Assembly (NCBI GenBank): GCA_034509735.1
Contig: JACGWO010000013.1
Coordinates: forward strand, 11,676,136 to 11,740,135
DNA from: Sesamum alatum
Lineage: Eukaryota; Streptophyta; Magnoliopsida; Lamiales; Pedaliaceae
Reading direction: 5' to 3'
DNA length: 64,000 nucleotides
Under the pieces are notes generated by a model, which saw nothing but the letters and a program-made list of their open reading frames with translations, ran no database searches and had not been told where the DNA came from. Shown in pieces: positions 1-11,174 of the stretch (within the stretch, counting starts at the first letter, position 1; each line of letters begins with the position of its first letter). Position numbers and translations under genes: made by a program.

Positions 1-1834
1 GCGCCCGGCGGGCGTGCCCAGTGCGCGTCTGCGCGCGCGCGCACTGCGCGCAGCGCAGGCACGCGGCCGGCGACCAGCAGGCCGGCGCGCGCGAGGCAGA
101 GGAGCCTGCGCGCGCGACGGCCTGCCGGAACACCAGGCCGCGCAGCGCGCTGCCGGCCAGGCGCGCGCGCACGCAGGCAAGGGGCCTGCGCGCGCGCGCC
201 CGGCCAGGCAGTGCCTGCGCGCGCGCAGGGGCGGCAGGCTGGGCCTGCTGCCCTGCGCGCACGGCCGGCCGGCTGCTGCCGGTGGCGGCGGCCGGTGGCT
301 ACTGCAGCTAGGGTTTCTTGAAACCCTAGTATTATTTTATTTTTTTATTTATTTACTTTTCAGTTTTAATTTTGAATTAATTCTGAAAATTCGTTTTTGG
401 GTTCAATTTTGCCTAAATTCCTAAAGACATTATTTTAGGAGTAAAATAAATTGGATTTGGAATCCCGGGGTTATTTTACTTAAAATAATGAGGAAAGGTT
501 TTCCTAAAACGAGAAAAATATTATTACCAATATTTGTGTTTTATTTTTCACACGTTGCGCACATGATCATTTATTTCTGTTTGGGATTATTATGATTGGA
601 AATCATGAATGATTGGTATATTGTAATTATGTGATTGGATCATGTGATTATGTGTGTTGGATGGAAATGGATGATCACGAGCCCTAGACCGGATGTATGG
701 TTTAATTTTCTGTTGGGCCTGTGTGCCTCTTTAACTGCTTTCTCCTTCTCTCTTTCTAGTGCCTTGGAATAATAAAGCTTTCTACCTCCCTCCTTATGTA
801 CTCCCCCCGGGTTTTCGCTGGGGTTTCTATTTTTTAATATGTAATGAGAGTAGACTAGGAGTGAGGTTTCCATTTTTGTAATTGGTGGAGAAGAAGGAGG
901 GACCACATGGAGAGCCCAGACCGAAGGTCCCTTGGCGTTTTCCATGAAGTGAAGAAAGAGAAAAAGAGACCAAGGCCCATCAGCATGATGATTGGGTTAC
1001 TATTATTGTAATAGTATAGGACCAACCCTAGATTGACCATAGATCCACTGCGGGCTCAGTGGATCGCGTAGGATTCGGGCTCGTGATCATCCAACAGGGG
1101 CGTGCTAGGCTTTAATTTTGCATGTGGTTATTATGATGGATGAATGGCTTTTATTTATCATATAACTGCTATGGATGGATTTTATTTATGCATTATGGAT
1201 GAATGTATGGATATATTATGAGATCTCGGTCATTCACTACTCTCACATTGGTTGGACCAATGTTGAAATATTAGACCCTAGATAAAGTGGACATGAACTC
1301 TAGGAGTTTGTCCATGCCTTCCAATCCATGGCACAGTGAGGAAGCTGTTTTAGGACAATAGCGTGGTCTCACGAGTCGTGGCACGTTATTGTACTTAAAA
1401 GAAGCTGCACTGTGTCATGAACGAAAAATGGGCTGCTGTTACCTGTCTCACGAGTCGTGGGGGTACTAGTGGGTCCATGGCTCGGTCGATTGGGTCGGGT
1501 CTAACGCCCAATTAGCATGATTCACTTGGAGTCCTCGGGATCATGCAAAAGGGTGAGGCAATAATCTTGGAAATCTCGTGGAACGAGAATGGTATGGAAT
1601 ACCTCCCACAGGATCTTTTCCATGCGAATCGTAAAAGCGGGGTATGGGAAAAATCGCTGTGGATCCCAAGCCCACTAGGAAAGGATTTCCCGAAAATCAC
1701 GTTTGAGAGTACCGTGTTTTCGTATAAATAGTGGGAGGATTAAATGACTAAAGACCAAGCATTTAATTATTTCATCAAACCACCGTCTTTATTTTCTGCT
1801 GATCGCACGTTGTTTTCTAAATGTAGATTTTAAA
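1..1834 (+). mobile_element. Copia copy 1: 5' leader (partial, starts outside window)
   Basis: Untranslated leader between the primer-binding site (outside the window) and the gag start of the first Copia copy. Bases 1-300 are extremely GC-rich, with alternating GC/GCA runs; the rest is AT-rich. It aligns by eye with the second copy from about 9429 to 11174: the same GC island, the CTAGGGTTT block after it, the polypyrimidine stretch near 745, and the direct repeats TCTCACGAGTCGTGG at 1367-1381 and 1446-1460. Open frames in the GC island are low-complexity and look non-coding. Position 1 lies inside the GC island, so the 5' LTR of this copy is not visible. Confidence 0.8.
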
Positions 1835-4800
1835 ATGTCTAAGAACCCACTATCAACCATTCTTGAGACAAACAAATTCAATGGAACAAATTACAACGAC
1901 TGGTTGCGCAATCTCAGGATAGTCCTAGATTACGAGAACCAAGGCTACGTCATGGACGAGCCTCTCCCTAGGACCTTACCGGAAGGATCCACGCCAGAAG
2001 AACGTGAGACGTTCGAGACTTGGCATAAGGATAACCGGAAGGTCCGTAGCGTCATACTTGCTTCGATGACCAATGAGATTCAGAAGCAATATGAAAGGCT
2101 AGACGATGTCCCTTCCATTATGGCTCGCCTTAAGGATTGCTATGCAGTCCCGGACCGGCATACTAGGTATGTCGCGACCAAGGCGTTCTTTGGAACTAAA
2201 ATGACAGAAGGATCCTCTGTACAAGAGCATGGGGTTAAAATGCTTACCCTAGTGGAAAAGCTCGAGGACCTAAAGGCAGGTCTCGATAACGAAACGTACA
2301 TAGATGTGATCCTTCAGTCACTCCCACCCTCCTTCGACCAATTTATCGTCAACTATAACATGAATACACTTGAGAAGGGCATTCATGAGTTGATCAATAT
2401 GTTGGTGCAATACGAGGCAACGACTAAGAAGTCCACGCCTTCGGTATTGTTTGGAGGTGCTTCAAAAACGAAAGGCAAGGGTGCCGGACGTTGGAAAAAG
2501 AAGAAGGGGAAGGGAAAAGCCGTCATAGCAGCTACGAACACTCAGAGTGTTCCCATTGCCAAAGAGGGGAAAGGCAAAGGAAAGGGAAAGGTTGTCTCCA
2601 AGCAACAGTCAAAGGCATATGACATATGTATCAACTGCCGTGAGAAAGGGCATTGGAAGAGAGAGTGCCCCAAACTCTTCTCAAACCAAGGTATATTTGT
2701 GATTGAGGTTAACATGGTCACTAATTCTGCCTCTTGGGTATTGGATACCGGCTGTGGAGCTCACATTTGCAATGATTTGCAGGTGCTGAAAAGAAGCAGA
2801 AAACTAAGTAGCGGGGACATGATCCTGAAGCTTGGAAATGGCAAGGCCATCTCGGCAGAAGCAGTAGGATCCGCCACTTTAGTAATTAGTGATACCATTA
2901 GCATAGAATTAGAGCAGGTTTATTTTGTACCTAGTATGATTAAGAACATCATTTCCATTCCATTGTTGGACAATAGTGGTTATGAGTTCAGAATCAATAA
3001 AAATTGCTTTTATTTGATGAGGTGTGGAATTGCTCATCTACTTGGTACATTGCACAACGGGCTCTATATCTTGCAACAAACGAATTTCGTTCTTAACGCT
3101 CAACACAAACGGAAATTAGATAATAACGGGAACGCACGTTTGTGGCACGCTAGGCTAGGTCACATATCCCAAGATAGGATGAAAAGGTTGGTAGACTCAA
3201 AAAACCTAGAGGTTGGGGACTTGAGTGATCTACCAACTTGTGAGTCTTGTCTAAGAGGGAAAATGACCAAAAAGCCCTTTGTAGGACAAAGCAGGCTTGC
3301 CACAGGTCTGTTGGACTTGGTCCATACAGACGTATGTGGACCACTAAGGACGCAGGCTCGAGGTGGGTTCTCCTACTTCATAACCTTCACCGATGATCAT
3401 TCACGGTACGGTTATGTTTACCTGATGAGGTACAAGTCTGAAGCTCTTGAGAGGTTTAAAGAATTCAGGCTTGAAGTGGAGAACCAGACCAACTGCAAAA
3501 TTAAAGTCCTACGGTCAGACCGAGGCGGTGAATACCTTAGTGCCGAATTCCTAGATTATCTAAAAGAAAATGGTATAATATCGGAATGGACACCTCCCGG
3601 AACACCACAGTTAAATGGCGTCTCTGAAAGGAGGAACCGAACCCTGTTGGACATGGTTCGGTCCATGATGAGTCTTACCAAATTGCCCTTATCGTTTTGG
3701 GGTTATGCATTAGAAACGGCAGCCAAGTTGTTGAATTTGGCGCCTACCAGTGCATTGACCCAAACGTCATATGAGATATGGCACGGCAAGCCTGCGTCCT
3801 ACAACTACTTGAAAGTGTGGAGTAGCCCCGCATACGTCAAGAGGTTAGTGGGAGATAAGCTAGAATCCAGGTCTAGCCTATGCAGGTTCGTTGGATACCC
3901 TAGAGAAACTGCGGGTTATTACTTTTAAGACCCTTTGGAACAAAAGGTATTTGTTTCAAGGAATGCAGTATTCTTGGAGCAAGGCTTCCCGGAGGATATC
4001 CAACCTGATGAGCTGATCCTTGAGGAATCAAGTGATGGAACTCAGCCATCAGAAATAGCCGCGGAAACCTCACCAAGAGGATTCAGGATTAATGCACGGA
4101 GGGCTGACCAACCTAGAGAAGTCCAACATGCTAGGCATGAAGGACAACCTCAAGAAAGGCCAGTCCCGGTCCCTGAACCGCCGGCTCCAATACAGTCAGC
4201 GCCCACAGTCACCACTGACGTTCCCGTCCTCCGTAGGTCCACTAGAGAATCCAGACCTCCAGTGAGATATGGGTTTCTAGGTGCGACCGATCTTCTGGAT
4301 AACGATCCTAAGACATACGGGGAAACGATGTCTGACATCGACTCCGGGAAATGGCTTGAGGCCATGAAGACCGAAATGGACTCCATTAGCGAGAACCAAG
4401 TTTGGAGACTTGTAGATCCACCGAAAGGTGTTAAGCCAGTGGGCTGTAAGTGGGTCTACAAGCGCAAACTCGGCGTTGATGGAGAAGTCACAACCTTTAA
4501 GGCTAGGCTTGTAGCTAAGGGATACACTCAACGACCCGGGGTCGATTTTGAGGATACCTACTCGCCAGTAGCCATGGCTAAGTCCATTCGGATCCTGCTT
4601 GCCATAGCAGCATGGTATGACTATGAAATATGGCAGATGGACGTGAAAACGGCCTTCCTCAACGGTTTTGTTGAAGAAGAGATCTATATGGATCAGCCGG
4701 AGGGTTTCACGGTCACTGGAGAAGAACAGAAGGTCTGTCGTCTCCAGAAGTCCATCTATGGCCTCAAACAAGCATCCCGATTGGAACATTCGATTTGATG

Positions 4801-5708
4801 AAGTAATACGGGGATATGACTTCATCAAAAACGAATCCGACCCTTGTGTATACAAGAAGGCCAGTGGGAGCTCTATAGTGTTCCTAGTGCTTTACGTGGA
4901 TGACATTCTGCTCATTGGTAATGACGTCAGAATGTTAGGAAACACAAAAGCATGGTTGTCAACCAAGTTTTCCATGAAGGACTTGGGTGAAGCCTCCTAC
5001 ATCCTAGGCATCCAGATTGTCAGGGACAGATCTAAAAGGATGTTAGGGCTCACCCAAAACTCGTATATGAAGAAAGTCCTAAAGAGATATTGAATGGACA
5101 ACTCCAAACGAGGATTCCTTCCAATGAGGCATGGGATCAAGTTGTCCAAGAAGCAGTTCCTCGCAGACTGATGAGGAACTTGAAAAGATGAAAGTCATCC
5201 CCTATGCTTGTGCCGTAGGTAGCATCCAATATGCGGTCCATTGCACCAGGCCTGACATTGCATACGCTTTGAGCGTGACAAGCAGATATCAGTCCTGTGC
5301 AGGAGAGGCACATTGGAATGCCGTTAAGGGCATCCTTAAGTACCTTAGGAGGACTAAGGAAATGTTCTTGGTCTATGGCAATGGAGAACTTATTCTGGAA
5401 GGCTTTAGCGACGCTAGCTTCCAGTCTGACGACGATGATGCCAAGTCTCAATCGGGGTATGTATTCAAACTCAACGGAGGAGTAGTGGCTTGGAAAAGTT
5501 CCAAGCAAGCAACCACTGCTGACTCCACCACTGAGGCTGAATACATAGCAGCTTCAGAAGCTGCTAAGGAAGCGGTTTGGATGAGAAACTACATCCAAGA
5601 GTTGGGTGTGGTGCCTAGCATCGCCGAGCCCGTTGTCATCTTCTGTGATAACAACGGTGCAATAGCGCAAGCAAAGGAACCGAGATCTCATCACCGTTCC
5701 AAACACAT
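1835..5708 (+). pseudogene. Ty1/copia gag-pol polyprotein, copy 1 (broken)
   Basis: The start ATG follows the leader and is shared with the second copy. Domain order from the 697-residue first frame: gag (residues 1-250), CCHC zinc knuckle (CX2CX4HX4C, about 264-277), aspartic protease with DTG near 303, integrase HHCC zinc region near 436-475, and integrase core with D near 498, D near 561 and E near 597. Reverse transcriptase follows, with the YVDD motif at 4893-4904, then RNase H. The order PR-IN-RT-RH is diagnostic of Copia. Breaks: in-frame TAA at 3926-3928 (TAT in copy 2), a 2-bp deletion near 4779, TGA at 5091-5093 (a CGA codon in copy 2), and a +1 shift near 5155. The RNase H end is cut off at 5706-5708, where the sequence passes directly into an LTR. 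It is not translatable as one protein. Confidence 0.93.
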
Positions 5709-6119
5709 CCCCGAATATTTCACCTAGTCTCTAGTGCCATGGACCGTTGCTAGATGGCCACCCATGGTAACGGACGGATTCTAGGAATCCGACCAAGTCT
5801 AGCTGAAAGGTGAACCTAAAGAGTCACACACTATCCACACACACTTAGTATTTAATTTGGAATTAAATATTGGAGTAAAGGAATGATTAAAATGGATTTA
5901 ACCGGGTCCTATATTTTCTTGGAGAATTAATTCCTTCTATTTGATAAAGGGAATTAAATTAATAAATTGGATTTATTAAGGGAATCAATTTAATGGGCCT
6001 AGAATAAATATTAATATTCATTTATTATATTTATTTGGTCTTTTGGAATATTTAATAGGATTTAAATATTCCATTAAATTAAATTAATGGTTGAGATTTA
6101 ATGGGAGAGATGAAAGGCT

Positions 6120-6243
6120 AGGATTGAATTTGACAAGGTCAAATTCTACTTTGACTAGGACTTTGACTAGGTCAAAATCCTAGTCAAATTAAGCTTCTAA
6201 AGAGTTGGAGTTTAAAGAGGATTAAACTCCTCCTCTATATAAA
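6120..6243 (+). promoter_or_regulatory. LTR promoter: TTGAC inverted repeats and TATA box
   Basis: TATATAAA lies at 6236-6243. In the 125 bp upstream, TTGAC/GTCAA cores, which match the WRKY-factor W-box, recur on both strands. The strongest structure is TTTGACTAGG (6162-6171), a 7-nt loop, and CCTAGTCAAA (6179-6188), a perfect 10-bp inverted repeat. The same arrangement is present at 8494-8520 (perfect), 16443-16469 and 18672-18698 (imperfect), each upstream of a TATA box. W-box function is inferred from the core only. Confidence 0.65.
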
Positions 6244-6695
6244 CCCCTAGCCTTGCACCTTTTGAAGGATGATGAAATTCCAACACACACACCACACACA
6301 CTCTCCCTCTCCTCTCCTCTCGTCCGCCCCCCCTCTCTCACTCTCCAAGAAATCGTTTTTTTCTTGTTCTCTTGTTCTTGGAACATTAGAACATTGATGA
6401 ATCAATACCGTTAATTCATAACGTGTTGTTGATTCATCCACTCCAATAAATTACACACTTGTTCGTTGCTACCACAACGTGCAAGATACGTGGGTGGATC
6501 GTGTGTCACGATTTGGAGGGTCTCAAGAACAAGATCTTAGTGCAAAATGGGGAACAACGCGTGTAGCCGTTGAAGACGAAAACGACAACGGGTAGGTCTT
6601 GGTTTACATTTTAGCCTCTTTTATTTTTTCAACCCTATGGCCTCCATCATTATTGTATGTTGTTTATTCATGTGATACACCGAACACCCGGGAAA

Positions 6696-6718
6696 TTTCA
6701 AGGGCACACCCCTTGAAA
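6696..6718 (+). other. Conserved hairpin near the LTR 3' end
   Basis: TTTCAAGGG (6696-6704), loop CACAC, CCCTTGAAA (6710-6718): a perfect 9-bp stem about 100 bp before the LTR end, right after the conserved CACCCGGGA block. The copy at 9025-9047 has the stem AAAGG/CCTTT instead of AAGGG/CCCTT, so both sides changed and pairing is kept. It is also perfect at 16975-16997 and recognisable at 19208-19228 and 24689-24709. Confidence 0.6.
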
Positions 6719-6823
6719 CGTGTTCTTTAATTTAAAGCATGTTTTAAATTCTGCATTTTTATTTTTATACCGCGCTTCCGCATTCGCGCAATTTTCCCGG
6801 GACGATCCATTATATTCTTTCAG

Positions 6824-6835
6824 TGGTATCAGAGC
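6824..6835 (+). promoter_or_regulatory. Primer-binding site of Copia copy 2
   Basis: TGGTATCAGAGC begins one base after the LTR terminal CA. This is the standard plant Copia primer-binding site, complementary to the 3' end of initiator tRNA-Met. It fixes the LTR end at 6822 and the direction of the element. Confidence 0.93.
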
Positions 6836-7165
6836 CCGTTTCGGTATATAGACCTAGGGTTTATGTGCGTTTTAAGCATGAAACATGATCTTGGCATGTT
6901 TTTTGATTAAATCTTGATTTTCTTGATTTTAAAAGCATGTCGTTTTATTGCTTTCAATTCGTGTGAATCTCTGCAAATTGGTATTTTTCTGTTTTTCTTG
7001 GGAAACGGGGGTGGAAAAATTGAACGGAAAACAAAGAAACGCCGCAGCCGACCAGCCGGGAGGGCTAGCCGCGCGCAGCCGTGCGCTGCCGGCGAGGCAG
7101 ACGCGCGCAGGCAAGGGAAGCCTGTGCGCGGCCGCCCAGCCGGACACGCAGGGCCGCGCGCTGCC
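6836..7165 (+). mobile_element. Copia copy 2 leader, first part
   Basis: Leader sequence from the primer-binding site to the point where a solo LTR interrupts it. It begins AT-rich and turns GC-rich from about 7040. It continues at 9152 on the far side of the solo LTR. No convincing ORF. Confidence 0.8.
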
Positions 7166-9151
7166 TGTTAGAATAGGTGACCATGTAAGCCAATTTTGGC
7201 GGGTATATGTAACCTATGTCTAGACAATTATAGGTGTTTGATAAATCATTAATGAATAAAGAAGTGAATTTCATTTGGCATCACTTTGTTTGTGTTCACT
7301 TATATTTGTTTTCCATATCTGTTCACTACGCAAACAAAGCCCACGGACTGAGAATCAATTTCGGGGACTGGGACTACGCTTGGAGGTAGGTCCATGGAAT
7401 CAGTCTTCCCGAATCAGTCCGGAAATCTCCAAGTCAAGGAATCCCGAAAATGGGTACCGGGATTCCATTTGAGACTTGCACTAAGCACCTGCTGTCGTGT
7501 TTTCATCGACGGGTGACGAGGGTCGTCTAAGCAGTGTTAGTGGGTTAGCATGCGAGGACGCAGCTGACTGAGGTGACTCGCGGGAACCGTCTTACGGAGG
7601 ACCTTGAGTATGGTCAGCAAGGTATGACGTGTATTCCCGGTTCCAACGGTACAGGTCAAGTCCTTTGACTTGAGGAATTGCTGAGTTTACCTGTACATCA
7701 GGGCTGTATCTTAGATATGGTGAGAGATTTGCCAGAATTCTCTTTGGTAGTCATAAGCCATGTCTAGTGCAGTTCTGGTGTGCAAAGTGACAGTAGTTTC
7801 CAAGAAAGGATCTGTCTCCTGTCAATAGGTTTTGGCAGTTGAGTCTCATGTATACTCTAGGTCTTGTCCCTAAAACTGTGGCCACAGTGACTGAACAGAA
7901 GGGAAGGATTCCCTTGCGGCGTTTAGTGAGGACAGACCGACACTTAGGTCCAAAATGGGTACCTGCATTTTCCGTGCCCTAGACTTCTAAGTGATGAGAC
8001 CGAAGACAGAAGGACAAGTGTACTGTTAGAGCCTAAATGTTCATCCCTGAATATTTCACCTAGTCTCTAGTGCCATGGACCGTTGCTAGATGGCCACCCA
8101 TGGTAACGGAAGGATTCTAGGAATCCGACCAAGTCTAGCTGAAAGGTGAACCTAAAGAGTCACACACTATCCACACACATTTAGATATTTAATTAGGAAT
8201 TAAATATTGGAGTGAAGGAATGATTAAATTGGATTTAATCGGGTCCTTTATTTTTCTTGGAGAAATAATTCCTTCTATTAGATATAAGGAATTAAATTGA
8301 TAAATTAGATTTATCAAAGGGATTTATTTAATGGGCTTAAAATAATATTTATATTTATTTTAGCCTCTTGGAAATATTTAAATAGGTTTTTAAATATTCC
8401 ATTAAATTAAATTAAATCAACGGTTGAGATCAATGGGAGAGATGGATGGCTAGGATTGTTTTGACTAGGTCAAAACACTACTTTGACTAGGACTTTGACT
8501 AGGTCAAAATCCTAGTCAAAATAGAGTTCTTGAAAGAGGAGTTTAAAGAGGATTAGACTCCTCTTCTATATAAACCCCTAGCATCCTACAAGTTGAAGGA
8601 TGATGAATCTCCAACACACACACAACTCGGCTCTCTCTCTCCCTCTATCTCGTCCGCCCTCTCTCTCTCACACACTCTAAAAAAATTATTTTCTTTGTTC
8701 TCTTGTTCTTGGAACATTAGAACTTGATGAATCAATACCGTTAATTCATAACGTGTTGTTGATTCATCCACTCCAAAATATAAACTTGTTCGTTGCTAGC
8801 ACGACGTGCAAGATACGTGGGTGGATCGTGTGTCACGATTTGGAGGGTCTCAAGAACGAGATCTTGGTGCAAAAACGGGGAACAACGCGTGTAGCCGTTG
8901 AAGACGAAAACGACAACGGGTAGGTCTCGTTTTAGATTTTCGTCCTCTTTTATTTTCAACCCTATGGCCTACATGATATGTTGTATATGATTTATTCATG
9001 AGATACACCGAACACCCCGGGAAATTTCAAAGGCACACCCTTTGAAACGTGTTTTAATTTAAAAGCATGATTAAATTCCGCATTTATTTTTTTTAATTAT
9101 ACCGCGCTTCCGCATTCGCGCTTTTCCCGGGACGATCCACAATTCCTTTCA
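7166..9151 (+). mobile_element. Solo LTR of the same Copia family, nested in the leader
   Basis: A 1986-bp LTR running from TGTTAGAATAGG to CCTTTCA, flanked by perfect 5-bp direct repeats CTGCC (7161-7165 and 9152-9156). No primer-binding site follows and no polypurine tract precedes it, so it is a solo LTR left by intra-element recombination. TATATAAA is at 8567-8574; the inverted TTGAC repeats are at 8494-8520; the 3' hairpin is at 9025-9047. It inserted into the leader of a member of its own family. Confidence 0.93.
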
Positions 9152-11174
9152 CTGCCATCAAGGCAGGCAGCGCAGCCGAGGCCTCAAACAGGACGCTGGC
9201 CTGGCGCGCGCACGCCAGGACCAGCTCGCGGGCAGTCTGCGCACCCGGTCGCGCGGCCAGGATGGCCGCACGCGCAGGCGCGCACGCAAGGCGCGCCTCC
9301 AGGCGCGCGCACATGCAGACGAGGGTATCTGCGCGCGCGCACGGTTACGGGGCAAGGAGTCCGCGCGGGGATGAGCACCAGGCGGCGCCGCCAGGCGCGC
9401 GCGCACGCAGACGGAGGTGTCTGCGCCCGCGCGCCCGGCAGGCGCGCCTAGTGTGCGTCTGCGCGCGCACTGCGCAGGAGTAGGTGCGCGGCTGGCAACC
9501 AGCAGGCCAGCGCGCGCAAGGCAGGGGAGCCTGCGCGGGCGACGGCCTGCCGGAACACCAGGCCGCGCAGCACGCTGCCGGCCAGGCGCGCACGCACGCT
9601 GGCAGGCCACTGCCGGCGGCGGCGGCGGCCGGTGCTGCTGCTAGGGTTTTAAACCCTAGTATTGTTTTCTTTTTATTTTTTAATTTATTTTCAGTTTTAA
9701 TTTTGAATTAATTCTGAAAAATTCGTTTTTGGGTTCAATTTTGCCTAATTTTCTAAAGACATTATTTTAGGAGTAAAATATATTGGATTTTGGAATCCCG
9801 GGGTTATTTTACTTAAAATAATGAGGAAAGGTTTTCCTAAAACGAGAAAATACTGTTACCAATATTTGTGTTTTATTTTTCACACGTTACGCACATGTTC
9901 ATTTATTTCTTATCTTGAATGATTATGATTGGAAATCATGAATTGTTGGTATATTGTAATTATGTGATTAGATTATGTGATTATGTGTGTTGGATGGAAA
10001 TGGATGATCACGAGCCCTAGACCGAATGTATGGTTTAATTTTCTGTTGGGCATGTGTGCCTCTTTTACTGCTTTTCTCCTTCTCTCTTTCTAGTTGCCTT
10101 TGAATAATAAGGCATTCTACCTTATGTACTCCCCCCGGGTTTTTTGCTGGGGTTTCTATTTTTAATATGTAATGAGAGTAGATTAGGAGTGAGGTTTCTA
10201 TTTTTTTTGTAATTGGTGGAGAAGAAGGAAGGACCACATGGAGAGCCCAGACGGGAGGTCCCTTGGTGTTTTCCATGAAGTGAAGAAAGAGAAAAAGAGA
10301 CCAAGGCCCATCAGCATGATGATTGGGTTACTATTAATGTAATAGTATAGGACCAACCCTAGATTGACCATAGATCCACTGCGGGCTCAGTGGGTCGCAT
10401 AGGATTCAGGCTCGTGATCATCCAACAGGGGCGTGCTAAGCTTTAATTTTGCATGTGGTTATTATCATGATTGAATGGGTTTTTTATTTATCATATAACT
10501 GCTATGGATGGTTTAATTTACGCATGATGGATGAATGTGTGAATGTTTATTTATTATGAGATCTCGGTCATTTTACTACTCTCACATTGGTTGAACCAAT
10601 GTTGGAATATTAGACCCTAGACAAAATGGACATGAACTCTAGGAGTTTGTCCATGCCTTCCAATCCATGGCATAATGAGGAAGCTGTTTTAGGTCAATAG
10701 CGTGGTCTCACGAGTCGTGGCACGTTATTGTACTTAAAAGAAGCTGCATTATGTCATGAACGAAAAATGGGCTGCTGTTACCTGTCTCACGAGTCTGGGG
10801 GTACCAGTGGGTCTGTGGCTCGGTCGATTGGGTTGGGTCTAACGCCCAATTAGCATGATTCGCTTGGAGTCCTCGGGATCATGTAAAAGGGTGAGGCAGC
10901 AATCTTGGTAATCTCGTGGAACGAGAATGGTATGGAATACCTCCGACAGGATCTTTTCCATGCGAATCGTAAAAGCGGGGTATGAGAAAAATCACTGTGG
11001 ATCCCAAGCCCACTAGGAAAGGATTTCCTAAAAATCACGTTTGAGAGTACCGTGTTTTCGTATAAATAGTGGAAGGATTAAATGACTAAAGACCAAGCAT
11101 TTAATTGATTTTGTCAAACCACCGTCTTTATTTTCTGCTGATCGCGTACTGTTTTTTAAAATGTAGATTTTAAA
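9152..11174 (+). mobile_element. Copia copy 2 leader, second part
   Basis: Begins with the CTGCC target duplicate and continues the GC island to about 9640, then the AT-rich part, collinear with 1-1834. Together with 6836-7165 the leader is about 2.35 kb, long for an untranslated plant retrotransposon leader. Minus-strand frames of about 100 codons exist in both copies (640-945 and 9968-10276) but are not treated as genes. Confidence 0.8.

Larger units (their letters stand above)
5706..6822 (+). mobile_element. Truncated Copia LTR shared between copies 1 and 2
   Basis: From CATCCCC at 5706 this matches the last 1.1 kb of the complete LTR at 15142-17100 (equivalent start about 16018). It ends in TTCTTTCA at 6822, followed at once by a primer-binding site. 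It therefore serves as 5' LTR of copy 2, and in a tandem arrangement also as the 3' LTR of copy 1. The first roughly 880 bp of the LTR are missing. It retains a TATA box, a pyrimidine-rich and CA-rich stretch downstream of it, and the conserved 3' hairpin. A segment of about 35 bp carrying extra TTTGAC repeats (about 6150-6185) is present here but absent from the LTR at 15142-17100. Confidence 0.88.

Noticed and set aside
14..424. Open frames in the GC island
   Set aside because: Low-complexity Ala/Arg/Gly products in all frames, caused by base composition; no start context and no match between copies.
640..945. Minus-strand ORF of about 100 codons in the leader, with a counterpart at 9968-10276
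   Set aside because: The two copies differ by out-of-frame indels that happen to cancel, so the middle parts of the proteins are unrelated. This is chance openness in near-identical DNA rather than a conserved gene.
4668..5093. Separate plus-strand gene with a YVDD motif
   Set aside because: It is the continuation of the Copia reverse transcriptase after a 2-bp deletion, not an independent gene.
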